Of a DNA stretch of 64,000 nucleotides, positions 8,508 through 16,945 are shown piece by piece; position 1 is the first letter of the stretch, and each line of letters begins with the position of its first letter. The stretch spans positions 101,888 through 165,887 of the forward strand of contig CAYOLG010000003.1 of NCBI GenBank assembly GCA_964404745.1, in the 5' to 3' direction. This DNA is from Pelagisphaera sp964404745 (GTDB taxonomy: Bacteria > Verrucomicrobiota > Verrucomicrobiia > Opitutales > Opitutaceae). Below the pieces are notes generated by a model. That model did not search any database. It was given only the letters and a program-made list of their open reading frames with translations, and was not told where the DNA came from. Both the position numbers and the translations under genes were made by a program.

Positions 8508-9178
8508 ATGACCAATCCCCAAACACGCATCTTGCTAATCAACGATGAAATCAGCCGCCTTGATCAGCTAAAAAGCGCGGTGGCCAAAGGTCTCAGGAAA
8601 ATGCGGAGGACGAAGCCACCATCGCATCCAGCAAATTTGACCACCCCTCGATAGCCGCCGAGAGCGCAAGGCTTTCGTCCACGCGGACAACGAAAGCTCC
8701 AAAGCCAAAGTCGTTTATAAAGAACGCCACCAGCAGTATACTCTGCGCAGCCGCCTGCGCGGCATTCGCCATCATCCTTTTCAAGGGCGCCACCGATCAG
8801 GATGTAGAGGCCCCTGCCGACGCTTCGGAAACAGGTTCACTGGCAGCCAAGGAAATGCTCCCGAAGGATAGCGGAACATCGTCTTCCGAAAACCGTTTCT
8901 CAACAATTACCTCCCAGGGGCTGATTGACGAGGTAAGCTTGAAAGAATTTGAAACGGTGACCGCCAAAGAGCTTGTCGAGGAAAGCTTTGGACCCATTCG
9001 CTCCCCTCAGATACGGGTAACGCCAATCTATCAAGATCTGATTGTACCCGTAGCCTAGATCGACCGCAAGCTCGTTCGCATTGGCGACAAAGTTTCAGGA
9101 GCAGAACTTGTCGACATCAATCGGCAAAACGTAGTCCTGCAAATAGACGGAGAGCAGAAAAGCTACTCCTTCAAATAA
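8508..9178 (+). pseudogene. Broken GspB/PilP-like secretion-associated gene
   Basis: An ATG at 8508 opens a frame (MTNPQTRILLINDEISRLDQ) that is lost near 8595. The frame two bases away then continues with ENAEDEATIASSKFD, a single membrane segment (SSILCAAACAAFAIILF), an acidic Ser/Ala-rich stretch, and an in-frame TAG at 9056-9058. Past it the same frame gives RKLVRIGDKVSGAELVDI and VVLQIDGEQKSYSFK, ending at TAA 9176. That last stretch looks like the C-terminal domain of type II secretion GspB (T2SSB) or PilP-like proteins. One frameshift and one nonsense codon make it a decayed gene. The family assignment is from pattern only. Confidence 0.6.
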
Positions 9179-9437
9179 CGTCCTCATAGGCGGCTGCGGG
9201 ACATTATTATAGGTAAGGAGGATCCGCCTTCGCTCGGCTGCTGCGAGAACTGTCAGCTCGAACCGCCGATTCATTCTATTTGCGCGGATAACCGAGCCCT
9301 TCGGAATTGCTCGCGGACTTTCCGGGCCTCCCAATCTACATGCCGAAGGAGGTGGCGCTTGGAGCTTGCCCGACTTGCGGCACAGTGACAGAACGAAGGG
9401 TGCGTCGGGCTCCCCATTCCGACGCTTGAAAGGATCC

Positions 9438-9806
9438 CTATAAACCGCTCGAGTCTACGCTCTCGATCCATTCAATATACGATTGAGCGTTGCCATCGTC
9501 AATATACTCGGTGACGCCTTCTAGCCGGCCGTCATCGGCGTAAAACGTGAGGAATGGTATACCCGTTATGCCAAATCGCTCTCGAATGCCCTCGCTGTCT
9601 TGGCTCTTTGGAGGAATTCCTACCTTGGCGCCGAGAATTCCCTCCGCCGCCAAATAGTCGTCGAGGGCGCCGCTTTCCTGGAGGAGGTCCTCAAGCCGGT
9701 TGCACCAAGGACACCAATCGCCGTCTCCTTTGAAAATCATTAGCAATCGCTTTCCTTGCTCTTCTCGCAACCTCTGAGCTTCCTCTATCTCTGACAACCA
9801 ATTCAT
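9438..9806 (-). CDS. Thioredoxin-fold protein with CPWC motif
   Basis: 122 residues, no signal peptide, so probably cytoplasmic. WCPWC at residues 31-35 sits after the first strand (LLMIFKGDG), as in thioredoxins, and the cis-proline loop is GITGIPFLTFY near residue 80. It resembles thioredoxin_7/DUF255-type domains that reduce or isomerise disulfides. The stretch on either side (9179-9437 and 9807-10013) has no gene I can support. Partner unknown. Confidence 0.8.
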   Translation of the reverse strand: MNWLSEIEEAQRLREEQGKRLLMIFKGDGDWCPWCNRLEDLLQESGALDDYLAAEGILGAKVGIPPKSQDSEGIRERFGITGIPFLTFYADDGRLEGVTEYIDDGNAQSYIEWIESVDSSGL

Positions 9807-10013
9807 GACTAATTCTCTAACGGCGCCCAGCGCCTTACTAACTTGCAGGAAACGCTAAATGGGCCCATCTCCATCTGGCAAGCGCGATTACTCGCCGCCC
9901 ATTTAAAATGCCTGGAAAATAGTCGATTGCGGGGTCTCGTTTACCCCAGCGCCAAATTCTCTGGCAAGCGGAATCTATCCTGCATAGGCATCACTAAGAA
10001 TTAAAATATTCAA

Positions 10014-10814
10014 TTATCGGATACGCCAGTTCGCTAGCAGCGCGGAGGTGGCCATAGCTGCGTTGAGCGATTCGCCTTTTCCGAACCTGGGTATGGTGAG
10101 GCGCCAATCCGCCAGTTCCAGTATAGACGGCCTCACGCCTCTCGCTTCATTTCCGACTACCAATAGCGATTTCTCCGGCCAATTGAAATCCCCTAGAGCC
10201 TCTGCATCGGCATCCAAACTAGCGACAATGATTTCAAACCCCGACTTCCGCGCTTCCATTAGCCGATCTCGCAAAGAACGGCATTCCAAGATCGGCATAT
10301 GAAAGACGCCACCCATGGAGGCTCGCAGGACCTTGGGATTTTCTTTGCTGGAGCACCCTTCTCCCAAAAAGATCGCCGCAACGCCAAACCAATCTCCACT
10401 CCGAATGATTGTCCCGCAATTCCCTGGATCGCTCACATCATCCAGAGCAACCACGCAACCGCTTTCAATCCGAGAAAGCTCGCGGGAGAGATCTTCCCAA
10501 CTATCCTCTTCTGAGGCAACTACACCGACTACGCCAGAGCTCGTCACCGTTTCCCCTAAGGCCCGCAACTGATCGTCGCTAGCCAAATAAACGGACTCCG
10601 CCCGCTCCAACGCCACCTGAAGAGTCCGCTGATCCTCATCCTGTAGCGAGCGCGACGGATCATAGATGACAGCTAGAAGCCGAGCATTCGATCCCAAACT
10701 CTCTGCCAGCAAGTGCCAACCTTCGATCAGGAATCGGCCTTCGGCGATCCGATGCTTTTTACGGCTCAATCGACGAAAAACCGAAAGCTTGGCTTTGGAA
10801 AGGCGTTCTGCCAT
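10014..10814 (-). CDS. TrmH/SpoU-family RNA 2'-O-ribose methyltransferase
   Basis: 266 residues. An N-terminal substrate-binding domain (LSRKKHRIAEGRFLIEGWHL) precedes the knotted SPOUT domain with its three motifs: VSDPGNCGTIIRSGDWFG (about 127-144), SLLVVGNEARGV (about 218), and IPRFGKGESLNAAMATS near the C-terminus. The enzyme methylates a 2'-hydroxyl in rRNA or tRNA using SAM; the exact site cannot be read from sequence. In motif 1 the usual Leu after Asn is Cys, a mild change. Divergent from dinB with 75 bp between the starts. Confidence 0.92.
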   Translation of the reverse strand: MAERLSKAKLSVFRRLSRKKHRIAEGRFLIEGWHLLAESLGSNARLLAVIYDPSRSLQDEDQRTLQVALERAESVYLASDDQLRALGETVTSSGVVGVVASEEDSWEDLSRELSRIESGCVVALDDVSDPGNCGTIIRSGDWFGVAAIFLGEGCSSKENPKVLRASMGGVFHMPILECRSLRDRLMEARKSGFEIIVASLDADAEALGDFNWPEKSLLVVGNEARGVRPSILELADWRLTIPRFGKGESLNAAMATSALLANWRIR

Positions 10815-10889
10815 CTACCTCATCATAAATGTTGGGGCCTTTCGCTTGTCCATCGTAAATCCGCGGCGTCGCCCTTTCAGGCGGGAATC

Positions 10890-11948
10890 ATGGAACGGAA
10901 AATCATTCATATCGATATGGATTGCTTTTACGCAGCGATCGAAATTCGCGACAATCCCTCCCTGCGTTCCGAACCCGTGGCGGTGGGAGGACGAAGCTCG
11001 CGGGGTGTTCTCACCACATGCAATTACGAAGCCCGACGCTTCGGAGTTCACTCGGCTATGCCCAACTTTTTGGCCCTGCAAAAATGCCCGCACCTGATCA
11101 TTCTACCCGTCCGCTTCGAATCGTATCGACAGGAGTCGCGGCGCATTCGCCAGATCATGGCCCGCTATACCAATCTTATCGAACCCCTTTCATTAGATGA
11201 AGCTTTCCTTGACGTCACTAGCCGAGAGGAAGCAGCAGAGGAAATCGCCGCTCAAATCAAAAAGCGCATTCGCCGGAAATGCGGGCTGGTCGCTTCCGCC
11301 GGCATCGCTCCGAATAAGATGCTCGCCAAAATCGCCAGCGATTGGAAAAAGCCAGACGGGCTCTTTCAAATCCGGAGCTCAGACATTGGCAGTTTCATGT
11401 TCGATCTACCAGTATCCAAAATATGGGGTATCGGGAAGAAGTCGGAAGAGAGACTGAAAGCGAAGGGCATTAGCACTTGCGGCGACCTACAGGCCTTGAG
11501 CCCTTTGCAGCTTACCCATTTATTCGGCAAGTTTGGGTCCGAGCTCTATAATCTTTGCCGAGGCATTGACCATCGCCCTGTAGTATCAAACCGTATACGA
11601 AAGTCTATTAGCGTGGAGCGTACCTATGCTCTGAACTTGGAAACGCTGGAAGCTTGCCTGGATAGAGCGCATGCTCTTTTCGACGAGTTGGAGGCTGACA
11701 TTCTGGACCTCAAATCCGAGAGACGAATCGCCAAGCTTTTCGTTAAATTGAAATTCTCCGATTTTTCCCGAACGACAATCGAGCGATCGGGGCTATCGAT
11801 AACTCGGGAAAACGCGGCAATGCTCTGCAGGGAAGCCTTCGGCCGAAAGGCTCTACCCGTTCGCTTGATCGGCATCGGCGTGCGGTTCGCTACCGATGCC
11901 CACAAGTCATCGCGGCAAATGGAACTCGATTTCGCGGGCAGACAGTGA
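10890..11948 (+). CDS. dinB: DNA polymerase IV (Y-family)
   Basis: 352 residues from the ATG at 10890, preceded by GGCGGGAA; longer in-frame starts would add a tail overlapping the divergent trmH gene. It begins directly with IIHIDMDCFYAAIE. Catalytic acids lie in DMDCF and LSLDEAFLDVT, followed by the thumb helix-hairpin-helix (VSKIWGIGKKSEERLKAKG) and a little-finger domain. The C-terminus carries QMELDF, matching the beta-clamp-binding pattern QxxLxF. It does translesion synthesis with low fidelity. I could not recognise an SOS box in the short divergent spacer. Confidence 0.96.
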   Translation: MERKIIHIDMDCFYAAIEIRDNPSLRSEPVAVGGRSSRGVLTTCNYEARRFGVHSAMPNFLALQKCPHLIILPVRFESYRQESRRIRQIMARYTNLIEPLSLDEAFLDVTSREEAAEEIAAQIKKRIRRKCGLVASAGIAPNKMLAKIASDWKKPDGLFQIRSSDIGSFMFDLPVSKIWGIGKKSEERLKAKGISTCGDLQALSPLQLTHLFGKFGSELYNLCRGIDHRPVVSNRIRKSISVERTYALNLETLEACLDRAHALFDELEADILDLKSERRIAKLFVKLKFSDFSRTTIERSGLSITRENAAMLCREAFGRKALPVRLIGIGVRFATDAHKSSRQMELDFAGRQ

Positions 11949-12036
11949 CAATAGGCTTGAAGTACCCAGGAAAATGGCCCGGTTCAGCGCTTGCCCTGAG
12001 CCGGAATTCGATAAACATGGCTTTCACTAGATTCCC

Positions 12037-13233
12037 ATGCTCAAGGGTAAACGCATTCTCTTAATCATCACCGGAAGCATAGCCGCCTACAAGTCTTTGG
12101 AATTGATACGACTATTGACCAAGGCAGGGGTAGAGGTGGAAGCCGTCCTCACCAGGGCGGGCAAGGAATTCGTCACGCAACTATCAGTCGAGACCCTAAC
12201 AGGTCGAAAAGCCCATTTGGAGATGTGGGATGACGAGGCCTACCAGATATATCACATCGAGCTCTCAAGAAGAGCGGACCTCATCGTAGTCGCGCCCTCC
12301 ACCGCCGACTTTATCGCTAAAATGGTTAGAGGCGAGGGAGACGATCTCGCTTCAACCATCATGCTAGCTAAAAACAAGCCCGCGATCCTGGCTCCTAGTA
12401 TGAACGTGGAAATGTGGGAGAATCCCGCTTTTCAACGAAATCTGGAAACCGCTCGAACGGATGGAGCGATCATTGTTCCGCCGCAGGTCGACGAACTCGC
12501 CTGCGGGGAGGTGGGGATCGGAAAGATGGCGGAGCCGCAAACTATTTTCGAATCCATCGTGGAGTATTTCGAATCGGCGAATGCGCTGGATGGGAAACGG
12601 GCAATCGTCACGACAGGAGGAACAATCGAGCGCATCGACACCGTCAGGTACATTAGCAACTTCTCGTCAGGCAAACAGGGTATCGCCATCGCTGCAGCGT
12701 TGGCTAACACTGGCGCTGAGGTCACTTTGGTGGCTGGGGGTAATTGCCCATCACCCAATCCGCATCCCAATCTGGAAACGATTCGCGTGGAATCAGCAGA
12801 AGATATGAACCGAGCAGTCAAGGCCTTGCTTCCGGCCGACATCTTCGTGGCCTGCGCCGCTGTTTGCGATTTCAAAGTAGCCAATCCAACCGATCGGAAG
12901 ATCAAGAAGAGCGAGGGACTCCGTTTGGAGTACGCCGAAAATCCGGATATCGTCGCTTGGATCGGAAACTTGCCGAGTGGCGAGCGTCCCACTGTCGTGG
13001 TTGGTTTTGCTGCGGAAACCGAAAATTTGATAGAGAATGCCCAGTCCAAACTCATAGCCAAAGGCTGCGATTTAGTCGTCGCCAACAATGTTGAGGGCGG
13101 GGCTGTATTTGGCCAGGATACCAACCAGGCATGTTTTGTGACCGCCTCAGGCGTCGAGGCGTTCGAAAGCATGAGCAAAGTCCAATTGGGTAGACGGATC
13201 TCAGCTTGGATCGAGAGCTTTTTAAAAAGCTAA
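12037..13233 (+). CDS. coaBC: Bifunctional phosphopantothenoylcysteine decarboxylase/phosphopantothenate-cysteine ligase
   Basis: 398 residues, the usual length. Residues 1-180 are the flavoprotein decarboxylase CoaC: GSIAAYKSLELIRLL at the N-terminus, HIELSRRADLIVVAPSTAD, the substrate clamp PSMNVEMWENPA, and a Cys in ACGEVGIGKMAEP. Residues about 185-398 are the CTP-dependent ligase CoaB: VTTGGTIERIDTVRYISN, SSGKQGIAIA, CAAVCDFKV. Together they turn phosphopantothenate and cysteine into 4'-phosphopantetheine for coenzyme A. Same strand as dinB, 88 bp apart. Confidence 0.97.
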   Translation: MLKGKRILLIITGSIAAYKSLELIRLLTKAGVEVEAVLTRAGKEFVTQLSVETLTGRKAHLEMWDDEAYQIYHIELSRRADLIVVAPSTADFIAKMVRGEGDDLASTIMLAKNKPAILAPSMNVEMWENPAFQRNLETARTDGAIIVPPQVDELACGEVGIGKMAEPQTIFESIVEYFESANALDGKRAIVTTGGTIERIDTVRYISNFSSGKQGIAIAAALANTGAEVTLVAGGNCPSPNPHPNLETIRVESAEDMNRAVKALLPADIFVACAAVCDFKVANPTDRKIKKSEGLRLEYAENPDIVAWIGNLPSGERPTVVVGFAAETENLIENAQSKLIAKGCDLVVANNVEGGAVFGQDTNQACFVTASGVEAFESMSKVQLGRRISAWIESFLKS

Positions 13234-13458
13234 CCCAATCTGCCTATAAAATTGATGATGCGGCAAGGTGCCGGGATCCCTGGTTGCAAAGACATTCGGA
13301 GCGGGCTTTTCCCAGTCAAATATTTGTTAAACCGACATGTATTCAAGGGACGATCGCTTTAATAGTCTTTTGTTGTCTCGTTGCTCCAGATCCGCTCGAT
13401 ATAACTAGGTAAGGAATTCCCCTCCCGGGACATTCCAGTATCCCCGCAGATAAAGCAA

Positions 13459-14649
13459 ATGACTTCAGCAACCAAGAGAGCTATCAGTCTGCTCGTGGTA
13501 GACGACGACTCCAAATTCGCCCAATCGATCAGCGAGCATGATTCGATTGCACGGGAGGGTTGGTCGGCCCGCATTGCTCGGGATAGCAAAGAAGCCCTCG
13601 ATCTGCTCAGCAAGTCGAGATCCGACATCGTTATTGCCAAGCTGAATTTGCCTGGAGATTCCGGAGACATTTTGCTTTCGCACGCCAAGCGAGAGCACCC
13701 GAACGCATTGCGCTTCCTCCTGATCGATCCTTCGGATAAATCGAGCGTACAAAAAGGTACCGGGCTGGCCCATATGTATCTCAAAACGCCAATCGATCCT
13801 GGCGAGCTCATTAAATCGGTCAGCATCGTTCTTCATACCCAATTGCGGATTCGCAGAAAAGAGGTCGTGGACATTATCCGGGATACCAAAGAGTTGCATA
13901 TCAACACTCAACCGATGCAGGAGCTCCTCAAAACTACCGACAATCCGAATTGCTCGCTAGAGGATCTTATGCCGGTAATTTCCAAGCATCCCACCGCGGT
14001 AGCCACTACCCTGCAGGTGGCCAATACCGCGTTTATAGGAGCTGGTGGCCACGTGGACACCATAGAGCAAGCGATTCAAATGCTGGGAATGGACTATGTC
14101 CGCAATCTCGCCATAACCGAACTCGCCAAGAAACAGCTCGAGCTGTCGCCAGGAATGCAGGAGATCGCTAATGGTGTCCTCAAACACTGCGTAGAGACCA
14201 GCCGTTGCGGCTCTCATATGCGGCAATTTGGCGTTTCCGCCAAGCAAGCGCAAACCCTTTCAAGTATCACCCTGCTTCACGATTTGGGCAAACTAGTCCT
14301 GCTGGCCAACAAGGGTGAGGACTACGCCGATCTGATGGGGCGATCAATCGAGAACAATCGACCCTTATGGCATCTGGAGCAAGCGATCTACCAATGCGAC
14401 CACGCCTCCATCGGGGCTTTCCTTTTCGCCGTGTGGGGCTTGCCGGAAAACATCGTGAGAGCAACCGCATGGCACCACGAGCCAGTCGAGTTCGCCACTA
14501 ACGAATTTTGCTATGTCAACCTTCTGCACTTCGCCAACTGCGCCGCTCACATTAAGCACGAAGTGCCTTTCTACTACGGCGACGAATTGATCCCCGAAGT
14601 CGCGGAAAAAGTGGGGCTACCCTTGGACTACGTCAAATTGCTCGAGTAA
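13459..14649 (+). CDS. Pseudo-receiver plus HDOD-domain regulator
   Basis: 396 residues. Residues 10-125 form a receiver domain (LLVVDDDSKF at the start, KTPIDPGEL near the end). The phosphoacceptor position after the third strand reads IVIAKLNLPG, so Lys replaces Asp. Residues about 150-350 are an HDOD domain: DLMPVISKHPTAVATTLQVANTA, IEQAIQMLGMDYVRNLAI, then HDLGKL. HDOD proteins are regulators in c-di-GMP, motility and stress circuits and mostly lack phosphodiesterase activity. With no phosphorylatable Asp, the receiver is probably a protein-interaction or constitutive module. A stand-alone gene; the 225-bp space upstream holds no other gene. Confidence 0.88.
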   Translation: MTSATKRAISLLVVDDDSKFAQSISEHDSIAREGWSARIARDSKEALDLLSKSRSDIVIAKLNLPGDSGDILLSHAKREHPNALRFLLIDPSDKSSVQKGTGLAHMYLKTPIDPGELIKSVSIVLHTQLRIRRKEVVDIIRDTKELHINTQPMQELLKTTDNPNCSLEDLMPVISKHPTAVATTLQVANTAFIGAGGHVDTIEQAIQMLGMDYVRNLAITELAKKQLELSPGMQEIANGVLKHCVETSRCGSHMRQFGVSAKQAQTLSSITLLHDLGKLVLLANKGEDYADLMGRSIENNRPLWHLEQAIYQCDHASIGAFLFAVWGLPENIVRATAWHHEPVEFATNEFCYVNLLHFANCAAHIKHEVPFYYGDELIPEVAEKVGLPLDYVKLLE

Positions 14650-14685
14650 TAGAATCTTCAAAGCCAGTCTCGAGGCGTTTAAGGG

Positions 14686-14756
14686 CCCCCGCGCTTCAGC
14701 CCCCGCTTCGGAACAGAAACTTTAATTGAAGCGGACTGGAGTGAAGCGCTGCGCTA
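14686..14756. repeat. Palindromic repeat, family 3 copy A
   Basis: Imperfect inverted repeat between two convergent genes: GCGCTTCAGCCCCCGCTTC on the left pairs with GAAGCGGACTGGAGTGAAGC on the right. The right arm GTGAAGCGCTGCGCTA is close to CTGAAGCTCTGCGCTA at 26723-26738. It could also act as a bidirectional terminator, although no T-run follows. Confidence 0.5.
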
Positions 14757-14806
14757 CTGCGCCCATTCCTTGCCGCATCTAGCTGAGCAGTCGCTAAAAA
14801 CACGGC

Positions 14807-16804
14807 CTAATCAAGAGCGCCCCGGAGAGCTTCGACAATGCTTCGATGGCTGTATTCCTTTTCAACCCGGGCCAACGCGCGAGAACGCAATCCGCTCCAA
14901 AGATCCTCATTCGTGTAAAGCCTTTCACAAGCCTGGGCAAATTCGTCTCCAGAATTTCCTGACAGCATTTCTTCAGAGCTCCACTCAAGTTGCTCTCGGG
15001 CTAGACAAGAGCCAACCACAGGAATTCCTCGAGATGCCGCTTCGATAATCTTTAACGGGATTCCCGCTACAAATTGAGCTGGGGCGATGAAAATACGGCA
15101 CCGATTGTACCATTCGTCCAGATTCTCGACGAATCCCAAGAACTTTTCCGTCTCCGTTGCGTATCCAAGCAGTCTCTCCGAGTTGTATTTGCCAATGCAG
15201 TACAGAGTTATATTTTCATTCAGCCCTTCGCGAATCGATGGGAGAGCATTCTCGATAAAGTCGATCAACCCCAATGCATTCGGAGCGCTATCGGAATGCA
15301 CGGCCCCCACGAACAGAATGCCGCTTCGCTCCTCAAACCCGTTAGGAGATAACTTAGCTTTCGAGTGGTGTCTCAACATGCGTATCCGAGGAAAGCCCAA
15401 AGCTTGGAACTGCTTTCGTTCCGCTTCCGATATAGCGAAAACGCAATCCGCCTCCAATGCCGCTCCTAGCTCCTTCTTCAATAACGCCGCTTCCTCCCTT
15501 GGCAGGAGCGGCGTTCCCCGCAATCGGTTTTCATTTATCTCCCGATTCGCGAAGACCGCTTCTGCATCGTAAATAACCGTTAAATCCGGGCGCATTCGCT
15601 TTGACTCGAAAATCACGGGGCCCAGGGCCTTCAAATTGTTTGGACGCGAGACAATAACCGCGTCGTAACCATCCTCTCGAGATTTCCAAAAATCGAGGAA
15701 TCCCGCATTCCCAACTCCAAGCGCCACCTCCACTTCTCTTGGCGTGTCTTTGTATAGATCTTCGAAGTCGCTCGTCGTCCAGAAAGTTGGCAACAGCGTC
15801 ACTGAGTGCCCCAGCTCAATGAGCGCGTCCAGCATGGCTCGAGTCCGAGGAAAGCCGGCCCCCATGTGGGAAAATGGTGGAGCATCCTCAACCCAAAGAA
15901 TTCTCTTGCCTGACGCCTTTTCAAAGAAAACTTCCCCTAAGAAAGCATCCGCTGCCGGGAGCGATGCCAAAGCCGACTGATGCGTTTGAGCAAAGGTTGC
16001 GCGGTTGGCCTCCAGAAGTTTCGCGCAATGCTCCCAACCATATCTGTATTCCAAGCTGCGTCGAACCCGAAACTCGGGATTGTAGACAATTGTATTCCCT
16101 GCCTCTGCGATACGCAGGCAAAGATCCACATCTTCATAGTATTCATCTGAGTAAGACGAGCTAAAACCCCCTAATTCTTGGAACAAATCTTGACGAACCA
16201 GCAGAGCGGCTGCTGAACAATAAGCGACTTCGCGTTGATACTGAACTCGAAAGTCATCGGGATTCCAACCACGCCCAAACGACCGACAATACCCCGATTT
16301 GAACAGCAACCCTCCAGCCTCGATTAAACTGCCTTCGTCGTCGATAAGCATTCCTCCGACCGCCCCCACTTCCGGGTGACTCGAAAAATCTTTTTCAACG
16401 GCCGCCAACGACCCGTCCAGCAATTGAGCATCGTCTTTGATGAAGAGTAGAGACGGAGCAAGCGCCCATTCCGCTCCACTATTCCATGCTTGGGCGAACG
16501 ACCCGATTCTTTCCACTCTACGAAAGCGAACCCCGCGCACTCGATACTCAAGTTCCGGATGTTTTTGCAGATAGCCTTCCTCTACGACGACGATCGTTTG
16601 AAAATCTTCGCTTCCGCTGTGAGCCAAACTTTGTAGCCCGTTCAATGAATATTCGGGAGAATTGCGTAGCGGTATGATTATGGATACGCTGGGCTTTCTT
16701 GGTTCAGGCAAACTAATCGTCTGGCCCGATTTCAGAAACGCCTGATAAGGAGCGAGCGATAGATTCTCGCAGTCGGTAGAATAGTTGGGAGCAGCGTCTG
16801 TCAT
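14807..16804 (-). CDS. Two-domain glycosyltransferase (GT2 plus GT4-like)
   Basis: 665 residues, cytoplasmic, no signal peptide. Residues about 35-260 are a GT-A, family 2-like domain: VSIIIPLRNSPEYSLNGLQS, FIKDDAQLL in place of the usual DxD, then DEYYEDVDLCLRIAEAG as the acidic acceptor loop. Residues about 295-660 are a GT-B, family 4-like domain: RILWVEDAPPFSHMGAGFPR at its start, SGILFVGAVHSDSAPNALGL, and IPLKIIEAASRGIPVVGS with the nucleotide-sugar-binding Glu region. Such fusions build O-antigen or exopolysaccharide chains with two linkages. It lies next to the signalling and exopolysaccharide genes at 16946-24739. Confidence 0.87.
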   Translation of the reverse strand: MTDAAPNYSTDCENLSLAPYQAFLKSGQTISLPEPRKPSVSIIIPLRNSPEYSLNGLQSLAHSGSEDFQTIVVVEEGYLQKHPELEYRVRGVRFRRVERIGSFAQAWNSGAEWALAPSLLFIKDDAQLLDGSLAAVEKDFSSHPEVGAVGGMLIDDEGSLIEAGGLLFKSGYCRSFGRGWNPDDFRVQYQREVAYCSAAALLVRQDLFQELGGFSSSYSDEYYEDVDLCLRIAEAGNTIVYNPEFRVRRSLEYRYGWEHCAKLLEANRATFAQTHQSALASLPAADAFLGEVFFEKASGKRILWVEDAPPFSHMGAGFPRTRAMLDALIELGHSVTLLPTFWTTSDFEDLYKDTPREVEVALGVGNAGFLDFWKSREDGYDAVIVSRPNNLKALGPVIFESKRMRPDLTVIYDAEAVFANREINENRLRGTPLLPREEAALLKKELGAALEADCVFAISEAERKQFQALGFPRIRMLRHHSKAKLSPNGFEERSGILFVGAVHSDSAPNALGLIDFIENALPSIREGLNENITLYCIGKYNSERLLGYATETEKFLGFVENLDEWYNRCRIFIAPAQFVAGIPLKIIEAASRGIPVVGSCLAREQLEWSSEEMLSGNSGDEFAQACERLYTNEDLWSGLRSRALARVEKEYSHRSIVEALRGALD

Positions 16805-16945
16805 GGAGAGGTCGACGCAGCGATCCCACCAATCATCTATCTACTTGCAAGCCTAGATCTCTCCTTCCTTCAGACTGAGAAAAATTGCCCAAAGCGTTTT
16901 AGGTAGCAGGCGATTTCCGGTCGGAGTTTTAAAAACCGAAATCCC

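Noticed and set aside
12432..13178. 248-codon minus-strand frame opposite coaBC
   Set aside because: Lies wholly inside a well-recognised gene and shows the Ser/Ala-rich composition of an antisense frame; no ribosome binding site or family motif.
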